Shown here in pieces: positions 27,240 through 37,027 of a DNA stretch of 64,000 nucleotides; the first letter of the stretch is position 1; each line of letters begins with the position of its first letter. Under the pieces are notes generated by a model. That model made no database searches. It was not told the DNA's origin and saw only the letters and a list, made by a program, of their open reading frames with translations. The DNA is from an uncultured Lachnospiraceae bacterium (lineage in GTDB: Bacteria; Bacillota; Clostridia; Lachnospirales; Lachnospiraceae), in assembly GCA_946632055.1 (NCBI GenBank), contig CAMPAR010000001.1, forward strand, positions 1 to 64,000. Reading direction: 5' to 3'. A program made the translations under genes and the position numbers.

Positions 27240-29990
27240 TCAGGTCAACGGGGGATTTTCTGTTTTATTGCCGTCTTCCGGTACGTCGTTCGCTACGCCT
27301 TCCGTGCTTTCCGGCACAGGGAAGGACTCGAGCGACTGAAGCTCCAGAATTTCGGGCATGCTTTCCGGCGCGGACTCCGGAAGGTCCGGGTTTTCCGCAT
27401 TTTCGCCGGACACGATCTCGTCAAAGCGGCTTTTCTTCCGCTTTTCCAGCAGTTTGGAGAGCACGGCAATCGCGATCATGGCGAGCGCCGCCGCAATCGA
27501 AATCACAAGGCTCACGGCAAAGTACGGAACATGATACCGGAATTCGATGCTGTGATGCCCTTCGGAAAGCGGCAGTGAAATATAGGCGCCCTTCGCCTCG
27601 GTAATTTCGGTTTTCACGCCGTCGACATAGGCTTCCCAGCCTGCCTCGTTCCCGATCGTGGTGAGAAGCGTTCCGGGCACTTCAACGTCGATCTCGGCCG
27701 AAACATGCGTATCGTCATAGGAGACGACCTGCATCGTGTTCGCCGAGAAGGCGCTGTAGATTTCCTCCATCAGGTTGTCCTGGAAGCGGTAAAGGCGGAT
27801 ATCCAGAAGCTTCGTGGAATCCGACTCCACGTTTTCGAAGGTCACGGTGTCGCCTGCATTACACCACGACAGGTCCATCGTGTAGCTGCGGTTCAGGTTC
27901 TGGAACTTCTTCGAGAAGTCGGTATGAGTCACCTGGACTTCCTTCGGCCCGCTCTTCGTGGAGTAGGCGTAGTAGAAACCGCTTTCCGGGATCGTCATGG
28001 TGACTTTCTTCTCATGCGTGTAGTCCGGCGTGACGTCGACGAAGAGATCATAGGCTCCGGCGACGAGTCCGGCGAGCTGATTCTGGTTTTCGAGCGGTGT
28101 GATGCCTTCGTCCGACCAGCCGGCCAGTGCGTTCGGATCGATCATATAGCCGAGCGGCAGCGCGTAGTTATTGCGGTAGACATAGGTGGTGTAGGTCTTC
28201 TGATCCGTCCAGCGGCCGTTCTTCGAAGTGTTCATGCGGTAGAGCGTATACAGATTGTCCGCGGCCGGAAGCTCCTTCTGGGTCACGAGATATCGGACCC
28301 CGAGCAGCATCTCGGTAAAGGGCGTCTGTCCGAGGGAACCGTAGGCGTTCGTTGAGGATTCCAGACCGATCGTTTTGTAGAAATCCGTCAGGTTCGCGTT
28401 CGCGACGGAGGAGAAGGTGGATATCGTATGGTATCCAAGCCAGGCGCCGTCGTTCTTGGTGCGGTTCGTCACCTTTTCCACGCGGTAGAAATCATTTCCT
28501 TCGTCTTCCTTGATCATCGGCAGGATTTCCTGCATGGCCTGGTCGAAATTGGTGTATTCGGTCCGGGAAACCGTCGAAACCGAGGTGATGCTGGTATCGA
28601 TGCAGGTCTCGAGGGCTGCGAGAGCGATGGCGAGGATAATCAGCACGTCCTTCATGACGCGGCCTCTCCGCCAGGCGTAGAGAAGCAGCGTGTAAAGGAT
28701 CATGAAGACCGCGCTGACATAGAAAACGTAATTCGCATAATAAGCGGTGTCGGTTTCAAGCTTCTCTGCGAGGAAGGTGAAAATGAGCGCCGCAAGCATG
28801 ACAAAGGTAAGATCCCGGTAGCTTCTGTCCTTCAGCCCCAGAAGTCCCCGGTAGCAGACGGTTAGAAGAAGCACCTGGTAGATGAAGGCCTGCCGGCAGG
28901 GAAGGCTGTTCGGAATGTGGAAGCCGTGCCAGATGTAGTCCATCGTCCGGGAGGCGAAGCTGAAGTAGAAGAAGATGAGAAGCAGCGTATAGCCGATCTT
29001 CTCCCGGAGGGAAATCCGCTTGTTCAGATAGTAGAGCGGCACAAAGAGGAAGACCGCCACGCCGCAGTAGATGTTCGGCCAGTGGTCAAGCCCCGTATGG
29101 GTCTGGACATTCATGAGATGACGGCTCATCATGGAGAACACCGAGAAATAGGTGCGCGCCCACTCCCAGTTGAAGGTGCCGGAGGCGGAGGCCGTCATGC
29201 CGAAATAAGCAATATAGGGGATCAGGAACACTGCGGAAAAAGCGAGGGCGAGCACGGTGTAGCCCGCGAATTTCGCAAGCTTCACGCCGAAATCCCGGCG
29301 CATTTCCTTCTCGGTTCCGAGGAGGAAGAAGCAGTAGCAGGCGATGCCCATTGAGACCATGATCGCGATGTAGTAATTGCTGAGAATCGTGAGTCCGAGC
29401 GTGAAGGAGTAAAGAAGTCCTTTATTCTCCTTCACGAGGCGCTCGAGGCCGAGCAGCACCAGCGGGAAGAGCCAGATGCAGTCGAGCCACATCACGTTCC
29501 AGTTGTACGCCGCCATATAGCCGGAGAGCGCGTAGAAAATGCCGAAGAAGGCGGCAGCATATCCGCCCGAGGCGTGCTTATCGTGCTTTTTATTCAGGTA
29601 ATAGGTCAAAGAGAGCGAACAGAGCGCGAGCTTGTTCACAATCATGAAGGTGATGAATTCGATGATGTAATTCTTCGGCCAGAGGACGATCAGAATGTTC
29701 AGGGGGCTTGCGAGGTAATATGCGCTGAGCGCCCAGAAATTCGTGCCGCCGCCGATATTCCAGGAATAGAAGAGCGATCCGCCCTCCCCGAGTTTTCGCT
29801 TGAGCTCCCGGAAGAAGGGCGCGTACTGGTGATACAGGTCGGTCCGGAGAAAACACTGGTTTCCGACGGGCCAGATGCCTTTTTCGATAAAAATGATGAC
29901 GAGGACAAGCACCGGCACGAAATAGGCAACAAGGTAGGGACCGGCGTTTCTCAGATTGTATTTTTCACGGTTGATTTTCAATATGGACAT
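27240..29990 (-). CDS. YfhO family integral membrane protein
   Basis: Multi-TM; FFRELKRKLGEGGSLFYSWNIGGGTNF; VPGTLLTTIGNEAGWEAYVDG. Confidence 0.87.
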   Translation of the reverse strand: MSILKINREKYNLRNAGPYLVAYFVPVLVLVIIFIEKGIWPVGNQCFLRTDLYHQYAPFFRELKRKLGEGGSLFYSWNIGGGTNFWALSAYYLASPLNILIVLWPKNYIIEFITFMIVNKLALCSLSLTYYLNKKHDKHASGGYAAAFFGIFYALSGYMAAYNWNVMWLDCIWLFPLVLLGLERLVKENKGLLYSFTLGLTILSNYYIAIMVSMGIACYCFFLLGTEKEMRRDFGVKLAKFAGYTVLALAFSAVFLIPYIAYFGMTASASGTFNWEWARTYFSVFSMMSRHLMNVQTHTGLDHWPNIYCGVAVFLFVPLYYLNKRISLREKIGYTLLLIFFYFSFASRTMDYIWHGFHIPNSLPCRQAFIYQVLLLTVCYRGLLGLKDRSYRDLTFVMLAALIFTFLAEKLETDTAYYANYVFYVSAVFMILYTLLLYAWRRGRVMKDVLIILAIALAALETCIDTSITSVSTVSRTEYTNFDQAMQEILPMIKEDEGNDFYRVEKVTNRTKNDGAWLGYHTISTFSSVANANLTDFYKTIGLESSTNAYGSLGQTPFTEMLLGVRYLVTQKELPAADNLYTLYRMNTSKNGRWTDQKTYTTYVYRNNYALPLGYMIDPNALAGWSDEGITPLENQNQLAGLVAGAYDLFVDVTPDYTHEKKVTMTIPESGFYYAYSTKSGPKEVQVTHTDFSKKFQNLNRSYTMDLSWCNAGDTVTFENVESDSTKLLDIRLYRFQDNLMEEIYSAFSANTMQVVSYDDTHVSAEIDVEVPGTLLTTIGNEAGWEAYVDGVKTEITEAKGAYISLPLSEGHHSIEFRYHVPYFAVSLVISIAAALAMIAIAVLSKLLEKRKKSRFDEIVSGENAENPDLPESAPESMPEILELQSLESFPVPESTEGVANDVPEDGNKTENPPLT

Positions 29991-30002
29991 GGCGGATTTC
30001 TT

Positions 30003-30524
30003 TTAGCTCTCCTTTGGTGTTCTTTTCCTGAATATGATGAATTTGCTTGCGAAATAATTGGCCACAAGCACGAAGACGTTGCTGAGTATTTTCATGAGCG
30101 GCTCGTTCCAGCGAAGGATGCCGACGGTGACGTACACGAAGAGCGTGTCGAAGCCGAAGGACAGAAGCCGGGCCGTGAGAAAGGGAAGAAATTCCCGAAG
30201 AAGCGTCTTTCGGTCCCAGTTCGGGCTGTCAAAGACAAACACCTTGTTGACGACGTAGGCAAAGAGCACCGCCGCGATCCAGGAAATGACCTGGGCGACA
30301 AGGATGCCGTAGTCGGCCGGAAAGAAAACGCGTACGATAAAATAGACGACATAATTGACAACGGTGGTGGCCGCTCCGCACAGAATATAGCTGATCATTT
30401 CGTAATTGAACAGCTTTCCGAGAAGGGGGTGGGAAGAAAGCCGGGCAAAGAACGGAATCCCGGAGAGCTTCTTCACAAAAGCGCTTTGAAGTATTTTCTG
30501 TTTCATCCTGAAATGTCGGGTCAA
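30003..30524 (-). CDS. GtrA family protein
   Basis: YILCGAATTVVNYVVYFIVR, multi-TM, 13 bp from YfhO gene. Confidence 0.85.
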   Translation of the reverse strand: MTRHFRMKQKILQSAFVKKLSGIPFFARLSSHPLLGKLFNYEMISYILCGAATTVVNYVVYFIVRVFFPADYGILVAQVISWIAAVLFAYVVNKVFVFDSPNWDRKTLLREFLPFLTARLLSFGFDTLFVYVTVGILRWNEPLMKILSNVFVLVANYFASKFIIFRKRTPKES

Positions 30525-30649
30525 AGGAAATTACTCCTTTACATTCCCGCTGAAATCCTTTATAATAATCTAAGTTGTGCTCAAAAACATCAACGAAGCT
30601 ATTTTAACCGATTTGAGGACAAATGTAAATATATAACAGGACGGGATTT

Positions 30650-31795
30650 ATGTCAAACAGACAGGAATTTGATCGCGAACCCTACAGAAAAGAGAAGAGA
30701 CCTGCAGACCGGTACGGAGATTTCGAGGTGGAATTTCCGGAGGATGAACTGGAAGAGGAAGAAGCGGAAGAAAGACCGCTGACAGAAGAAGAAATATTTG
30801 AACTTCGAAGAAAGAAGCGCCGCGCGGCGCGGGAAGCCCGGGAGCGCGCGAGAAAGCAGAAGCAGCGGCTGTTCATTGCAGCCTGTACGGCAGCGCTGGC
30901 GCTGATCCTGATCATCGTGATCGTCGTCGCACGATCGACGGATTCGGAAGACAGGAAGCCGGCGGATCAACAGAATCAGACCACCGAGGCCGTAAAGCAG
31001 GAATCACAGCCTTCCGGCAAAGAAGACGCTGAAAAAACCGGCAGCGAGGAAGACACGGTCAGCCCGGAGTCCCAGAGCCCCGCCGCGGAGGAAACGCCTG
31101 TGACAGACGCCGCCGAACAGCAGCCGTCCGAAACGGCCGATCCCGCGTCTCTGGTGACGGACGCGGCCCGGGAGACGACGAACCCGCTCGACAGTACGGA
31201 CGAAAACGGCAACTGGATTCCGCCGTATCCGACGGACATTACGGTGCCGTCCTGGATTACGCAGGACTACATCGATATTCATGAAAAGACCCGTCCGGGG
31301 CGGCTTCTGACGAGCGTGGACAACATCGTCGTCCACTATGTCGGCAATCCCGGCACGAGCGCCAAGGCGAACCGCGACTATTTCAACGATATTCCGCTGC
31401 ACGATGACGAGCGCGGCGCGAGCGCCCACTTTGTTGTCGGCTTTGACGGCGAAATCATCCAGTGCGTGCCGCTCGGCGAGATGGCGCAGGCCAATTATCC
31501 GCGGAACGACTACACGATCAGCATCGAGACCTGCCATCCGGACGAGACCGGAAAGTTCACGGAGACGACCTACCGCACGCTCATCAAGCTGGTGTCCTGG
31601 CTCTGTGAGGAATACGGCCTCACGGCCGACCAGGTGATCCGGCACTACGATGTTTCCGGCAAATACTGTCCAATGTACTACTGCCCGAATACGCTTGATA
31701 ATCCGAACGGTCATCCGGAAGAGTGGGAGCAGTTCAAGGCGGAAATCCGCTATTACATGGACAAATATCCGGACATCTCCGCGACGGATCCGTAA
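30650..31795 (+). CDS. Membrane-anchored N-acetylmuramoyl-L-alanine amidase
   Basis: Basic N-terminus plus TM, linker, amidase_2 domain (NIVVHYVGNPGTSAKANRDYF, GASAHFVVGFDGEIIQCVPLGEMA). Confidence 0.88.
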   Translation: MSNRQEFDREPYRKEKRPADRYGDFEVEFPEDELEEEEAEERPLTEEEIFELRRKKRRAAREARERARKQKQRLFIAACTAALALILIIVIVVARSTDSEDRKPADQQNQTTEAVKQESQPSGKEDAEKTGSEEDTVSPESQSPAAEETPVTDAAEQQPSETADPASLVTDAARETTNPLDSTDENGNWIPPYPTDITVPSWITQDYIDIHEKTRPGRLLTSVDNIVVHYVGNPGTSAKANRDYFNDIPLHDDERGASAHFVVGFDGEIIQCVPLGEMAQANYPRNDYTISIETCHPDETGKFTETTYRTLIKLVSWLCEEYGLTADQVIRHYDVSGKYCPMYYCPNTLDNPNGHPEEWEQFKAEIRYYMDKYPDISATDP

Positions 31796-31841
31796 GCAAA
31801 TTTGAAATTGACATCATTTAATATTTCAGGAGGAAAATACC

Positions 31842-33089
31842 ATGAAAATCTTAGTATTGAACTGCGGCAGCTCGTCCTTGAAGTACCAGCTGATCGACAT
31901 GGAGGACGAATCCGTCCTCGCGAAGGGACTCTGCGAGAGAATCGGCATTGACGGATCAAAGCTGACGCACCGTCCGACCGGGAAGGACCGTTATGAGATC
32001 GAAACTCCGATGCCGAATCACCAGGTGGCGGTTGAACTTGTCCTGAAGGCCCTGCTCTCCAAAGACCACGGCGTGATCGAGTCCGCCGCGGAAATCGGCG
32101 CCGTCGGCCACCGCGTCCTGCACGGCGGCAAGGAAATCACGAAATCCTGCGTCGTGACGCCTTATGTCAAGGACGTCATCCGCGCCTGCTTCGACCTCGG
32201 CCCCTTACATAACCCGGCGAACCTGATCGGTATCGAGGCAGTTGAAGCGGCGATGCCCGGCACCCCGAACGTGGCGGTCTTCGACACCTCCTTCGGTATG
32301 GGCATGGAGCCGAAGGCTTACCGCTACGCGATTCCGGACAAGTACTACGACGAGTACGGCGTCCGCCGCTACGGCTTCCACGGAACCTCTCATGATTTCG
32401 TATCGCATGAGGCATTAAGATACCTGAACCTCGACCCCGAAAAGGGCAAGGTGATCGTCTGCCACCTCGGAAACGGCGCTTCGATTTCGGCCTCCGTCGG
32501 CGGCGTCTGCGTGGATACCTCCATGGGTCTGACCCCGCTTGAAGGCCTGATCATGGGCACGCGTTCCGGCGACGTGGACGCGGCGGTTGTGCAGTATATC
32601 ACGAACAAGGAAGGCTGCACGGTCAATGATACGCTGAATATCCTGAACAAGCAGTCCGGTATGGCGGCGCTTTCGGGCGTCAGCTCCGACTTCCGTGATA
32701 TCGAAGCCGCGATCAACGCGGGCAACGAGAAGGCCGTGATGGCGATGGCCGCCTATGTGCACCGCCTTGTAAAGTATATCGGCGCCTACAATACGATTCT
32801 GAAGGGCGCGGACGCGATCGTCTTTACCGCAGGCGTCGGCGAGAACGGACCGATGGTCCGCCGCATGGTCTGCGAATATCTGGAATTCCTCGGCGTGAAG
32901 ATCGACGAAGAGGAGAACAAGAAGGCCTTCGGAAAGCAGGTCGTTCTTTCCACGCCGGATTCGACGATTAAGATCGCCGTCATCCCGACGAACGAGGAAC
33001 TGGCCATCGCGCGCGATACGCTGCGTCTGGTCTCAGAGCCGGCGGCTCCGGAAGTCGCGGCTGAAGACAGTTCCGAAGAACTTGAATAA
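31842..33089 (+). CDS. ackA: Acetate kinase
   Basis: MKILVLNCGSSSLKYQLIDME; RYGFHGTSHDFVS; HLGNGASISA. Confidence 0.97.
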   Translation: MKILVLNCGSSSLKYQLIDMEDESVLAKGLCERIGIDGSKLTHRPTGKDRYEIETPMPNHQVAVELVLKALLSKDHGVIESAAEIGAVGHRVLHGGKEITKSCVVTPYVKDVIRACFDLGPLHNPANLIGIEAVEAAMPGTPNVAVFDTSFGMGMEPKAYRYAIPDKYYDEYGVRRYGFHGTSHDFVSHEALRYLNLDPEKGKVIVCHLGNGASISASVGGVCVDTSMGLTPLEGLIMGTRSGDVDAAVVQYITNKEGCTVNDTLNILNKQSGMAALSGVSSDFRDIEAAINAGNEKAVMAMAAYVHRLVKYIGAYNTILKGADAIVFTAGVGENGPMVRRMVCEYLEFLGVKIDEEENKKAFGKQVVLSTPDSTIKIAVIPTNEELAIARDTLRLVSEPAAPEVAAEDSSEELE

Positions 33090-33190
33090 ATAATATACAC
33101 GCAGCGGGAGGGGCGTAAGAAGACACGGCTGATGTAATGTTTGCCGGGCCTTTCGTCCCTCCCCTCACATCCATGGAGAAACAGCTGTTT

Positions 33191-35005
33191 ATGACTCATT
33201 CCGACATGACAAAAATCCGCAATTTCTGTATTATTGCGCATATTGACCACGGCAAATCGACCCTGGCCGACCGCATCATCGAGATGACGGGTCTTCTGAC
33301 CGCGCGCGAAATGCAGTCCCAGGTCCTCGACAACATGGACCTGGAGCGGGAGAGGGGCATCACGATCAAGGCGCAGGCCGTGCGGACGGTGTACCGCGCG
33401 AAAGACGGCAACGAGTATATTTTCAACCTGATCGATACGCCCGGCCATGTCGACTTCAATTACGAGGTCAGCCGTTCGCTCGCGGCCTGTGACGGCGCGA
33501 TTCTTGTCGTGGATGCGGCGCAGGGCATTGAAGCGCAGACGCTTGCGAATGTGTACCTCGCGATCGACCACGACCTCGAGGTCTTCCCGGTCATCAACAA
33601 GATCGACCTCCCGAGCGCCGAGCCGGAGAAGGTGGCGCAGGAGATCGAGGATGTGATCGGGATCGAAGCGATGGACGCCCCGCGGATTTCGGCGAAAACC
33701 GGCGAAAACGTCGAAGACGTGCTGGAGGCGATTGTCGAGCGCATTCCGGCGCCCACCGGCGATCCGGAGGCTCCGCTGCAGGCCCTGATTTTCGACTCGC
33801 TGTACGATTCCTACAAGGGCGTGATCGTCTTTTTCCGCGTGAAGAACGGAACGGTGAAGCCCGGCATGCGCATCCGCATGATGGCGACCGGCGCCGAGGC
33901 GGACGTGGTGGAGACCGGGTATTTCGGGGCGGGGCAGTTTATCCCCTGCGAGTCGCTCTCGGCCGGCGAGGTCGGATATCTCACGGCGTCGATCAAAAAC
34001 GTACAGGACACTCGGGTCGGCGATACCGTTACCGGCGCGAAGAACCCGGCCGCGGAGGCGCTTCCCGGCTATAAGAAGGTTCTCCCGATGGTTTACTGCG
34101 GCATGTATCCCGCGGACGGCGCGCATTATCAGGATCTTCGGGATGCGCTCGAGAAGCTCAAGCTGAACGACGCGTCGCTCTTCTATGAACCGGAGACTTC
34201 CCTGGCGCTCGGCTTCGGCTTCCGCTGCGGCTTCCTCGGGCTTCTGCATCTGGAGATCATCGAGGAGCGCCTGGAGCGCGAGTATGACCTCGACCTCGTG
34301 ACGACGGCGCCGAGCGTCATCTACCATGTTCACAAGATGAACGGCGAGATGATCGAGCTCACGAACCCCTCGAATCTGCCGGATCCCTCGGAAATCGATT
34401 ACATGGAGGAGCCCTTCGTTTCCGCCGAGATCATTGTGACAAGCGAATTCATCGGCTCGATCATGGATCTCTGCCAGGACAGAAGAGGCGTCTACCAGAG
34501 CATCGAATACATCGAAGCGGGCCGGGCCATCCTGAAATATGACCTTCCGCTGAATGAAATCATTTACGATTTCTACGACGCGCTGAAGAGCCGTTCCAGA
34601 GGCTACGCCTCTTTTGACTACGAGCTGAAGGGCTATGTGAAGAGCGAGCTTGTGAAGCTCGATATCCTCGTGAACCATGAGGAAGTGGACGCCCTTTCGT
34701 TTATCGTCTACGCCGGAAACGCCTACGAACGCGGCAGAAGGATGTGCGAGAAGCTGAAGGACGAAATCCCGCGGCAGCTCTTTGAAATCCCGATCCAGGC
34801 AGCGATCGGCTCCAAGATCATCGCCCGCGAAACCGTGAAGGCGATGCGTAAGGACGTGCTTGCCAAGTGCTACGGCGGCGATATTACGAGAAAGAAGAAG
34901 CTTCTCGAGAAGCAGAAGGAAGGCAAGAAACGGATGCGGATGGTCGGCAACGTCGAGATTCCGCAGAAGGCCTTCATGAGTGTCCTGAAGCTGGATGAAA
35001 ACTGA
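33191..35005 (+). CDS. lepA: Elongation factor 4
   Basis: [29 protein letters not shown]; start probably ATG 33191, which has GGAG upstream (ORF extends to 33137). Confidence 0.96.
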   Translation: MTHSDMTKIRNFCIIAHIDHGKSTLADRIIEMTGLLTAREMQSQVLDNMDLERERGITIKAQAVRTVYRAKDGNEYIFNLIDTPGHVDFNYEVSRSLAACDGAILVVDAAQGIEAQTLANVYLAIDHDLEVFPVINKIDLPSAEPEKVAQEIEDVIGIEAMDAPRISAKTGENVEDVLEAIVERIPAPTGDPEAPLQALIFDSLYDSYKGVIVFFRVKNGTVKPGMRIRMMATGAEADVVETGYFGAGQFIPCESLSAGEVGYLTASIKNVQDTRVGDTVTGAKNPAAEALPGYKKVLPMVYCGMYPADGAHYQDLRDALEKLKLNDASLFYEPETSLALGFGFRCGFLGLLHLEIIEERLEREYDLDLVTTAPSVIYHVHKMNGEMIELTNPSNLPDPSEIDYMEEPFVSAEIIVTSEFIGSIMDLCQDRRGVYQSIEYIEAGRAILKYDLPLNEIIYDFYDALKSRSRGYASFDYELKGYVKSELVKLDILVNHEEVDALSFIVYAGNAYERGRRMCEKLKDEIPRQLFEIPIQAAIGSKIIARETVKAMRKDVLAKCYGGDITRKKKLLEKQKEGKKRMRMVGNVEIPQKAFMSVLKLDEN

Positions 35006-36180
35006 TGAAACCTGAACTGGAACTGTATCTGCACTTTCCGTTCTGCGCCCGAAAATGCGCCTACTGCGACTTTTTTTCGGGCGCTTTTTCGGATGCCGAA
35101 ATGCACCGCTATTTTGAAGATCTGCGCGCGGAAATCCGGGCGAGGAAGGATACGCCTCTTTTCTTTCCCTCCGCTTCGGACAGCGCTTCTTTCGACCGCT
35201 TTCCGGCATCCTCCCTCCCGGTTCGCAGCGTCTTTATCGGCGGCGGGACGCCCTCCATCGTGCCGATTCCTGAGCTTGAAGCGACCGTCGATGCGCTTCG
35301 CGAGGCCTACCGCATCGACCCTTCCTCGGAGTTTACGATCGAGGCGAATCCGGGGACACTGACGCCGTCGAAGCTTTCCGCCTATCGCGCGCTTGGCGTG
35401 AACCGCCTGTCAATCGGCCTGCAGTCGCCGGACGATCGGATGCTTCAAAAACTCGGCCGCATCCACGATTTCCGCACCTTTCTCGCTTCTTATGAGGCCG
35501 CCCGCCGCGCGGGCTTCGACAACATCAGCATCGACCTGATTTCGGGACTTCCGGGGGAAATGCCGGATTCCTTCGAAAAAGGCCTCAAAACCGTGCTTTC
35601 CCTTTCGCCCGAGCATCTTTCCGTCTACAGCCTGATCATCGAGGAAAACACGCCTTTTTACGCTTTGTACGGCCCGTCGGGCTCCCGGCGCTCCGAGCTT
35701 CCGGACGAAGAGGCCGACCGCCTCATTTACCACAGGACCGGCGCGCTCCTGGAGGACGCCGGGCTTCATCGCTATGAAATCTCGAATTACGCGCGTCCCG
35801 GCTTCGAGAGCCGCCACAACACCGGCTACTGGACCGGCGTTCCGTATCTAGGCTTCGGCGCGGCCGCGGCTTCCTTTACCGGCGTGAGCCGCATGAAGAA
35901 CGCCTCCTCGCTTTCTTACCGCAGTCTGCAGCCGGAGGAGAATGAATCCCTGACAACGGAAGACCTCATGTCCGAATTCATGATCCTCGGCCTCCGCATG
36001 ACCGCGGGCGTTTCGGAAGCAGAGTTCGAAAGCCGCTTCCGAAAAAAACTTCGCGATGCTTTTTCTGCCGCCGTCAGCCGGCATCTGGCGCTCGGGACCC
36101 TCGAAGCGTCCGGCGGATTCCTTCGGCTGACACCATACGGACTTGATGTCGCGAATGCCGTCATGGCGGATTTTCTGTGA
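35005..36180 (+). CDS. hemW: HemW-type radical SAM protein
   Basis: LYLHFPFCARKCAYCDF; VFIGGGTPS; SIGLQSPDDRMLQKLGRIHDF. Confidence 0.93.
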   Translation: MKPELELYLHFPFCARKCAYCDFFSGAFSDAEMHRYFEDLRAEIRARKDTPLFFPSASDSASFDRFPASSLPVRSVFIGGGTPSIVPIPELEATVDALREAYRIDPSSEFTIEANPGTLTPSKLSAYRALGVNRLSIGLQSPDDRMLQKLGRIHDFRTFLASYEAARRAGFDNISIDLISGLPGEMPDSFEKGLKTVLSLSPEHLSVYSLIIEENTPFYALYGPSGSRRSELPDEEADRLIYHRTGALLEDAGLHRYEISNYARPGFESRHNTGYWTGVPYLGFGAAAASFTGVSRMKNASSLSYRSLQPEENESLTTEDLMSEFMILGLRMTAGVSEAEFESRFRKKLRDAFSAAVSRHLALGTLEASGGFLRLTPYGLDVANAVMADFL

Positions 36181-36263
36181 GTTATGGGGGCTTTACGGCC
36201 GGTTTGAGTTTAGGCGGGATCCCGGATTGAGATGGATAATCAGAGAAGTGAGGTTCTGTGAAA

Positions 36264-36914
36264 ATGAAGACGATAGAAACTGACGGAATTACATATATCG
36301 AGCCTGTTCCCGGAGCCGCAGAAGAGTGGTACTTCGGCATGGATTATGAGCACGGCGATCTTTATGAGGCCGAAGAACTTTTTAACGATGGGCATCCTGT
36401 GAAAGGGAGAAAGTGCTGCCTTGTCCATTATCCGGATGGAGAGGTTTTCTTTCCGGTTCCGAAGACACCGGGGCATTACAGCGAAAAACCGGTGTTCGTC
36501 GACGGCGGAATCTATATGCCTGACGTGGATTTCCCAAACGGAACGATCCGGATTGTCCGATTCAACTGCAAGGATCATCAGGTCAGTATTCCTACGGAGA
36601 TCCCGCTTTCATCGGTGAAGGATTGCTATAATCTGCAGCTGCATATCAAACCACTTACGCTTACGAGACAGCGCGGCAGCGAACTGCAGATTGTCTGGCC
36701 GGAGAAGCTCAGCCTTTCGATGGAGGATCACGATTCTTTCTTTTTGCGGGATGGCGAGAAGCTCTTCTTTAACCGATGGTTTGAAGAAGGGGAAGGCGTG
36801 GATTACAAGTACTGGGAGGAGACCATCGTCAGGGATCTTCGCGGAAACGTAATCGAGATACTTCCCGGGGATGTCATGCAGATGCCAAACGGGGAAATGT
36901 GGCATTTGAAGTAG
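36264..36914 (+). CDS. Hypothetical protein
   Basis: ORF with plausible start; no recognised family. Confidence 0.65.
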   Translation: MKTIETDGITYIEPVPGAAEEWYFGMDYEHGDLYEAEELFNDGHPVKGRKCCLVHYPDGEVFFPVPKTPGHYSEKPVFVDGGIYMPDVDFPNGTIRIVRFNCKDHQVSIPTEIPLSSVKDCYNLQLHIKPLTLTRQRGSELQIVWPEKLSLSMEDHDSFFLRDGEKLFFNRWFEEGEGVDYKYWEETIVRDLRGNVIEILPGDVMQMPNGEMWHLK

Positions 36915-36979
36915 CGATGCACAGCCGGCTCTGGGCTCTTCGCGGCGTAAAGAGCCCGTGAACCGGCGTCCTGTCTCCG

Positions 36980-37016
36980 AAAAAAACTCCCGCTCATTTC
37001 CGGGCGGGAGCTTTGG
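36980..37016 (-). terminator. Terminator of the PBP gene (minus strand)
   Basis: Minus-strand GCTCCCGCC cggaaatga GCGGGAGTTTTTTT. Confidence 0.8.
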
Positions 37017-37027
37017 CATTTCTGAAA

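Noticed and set aside
29574-30782. 402-aa plus-strand ORF opposite YfhO/GtrA
   Set aside because: Antisense shadow ORF; both minus-strand membrane proteins are well supported.
33106-33163. Hairpin GGGAGGGGCG/CGTCCCTCCC just upstream of lepA as a regulatory RNA
   Set aside because: Single hairpin in a short intergenic gap with no conserved riboswitch features; could be a weak terminator after ackA.
32786-35209. 807-aa minus-strand ORF opposite lepA
   Set aside because: Antisense shadow of lepA and ackA; lepA is unambiguous.
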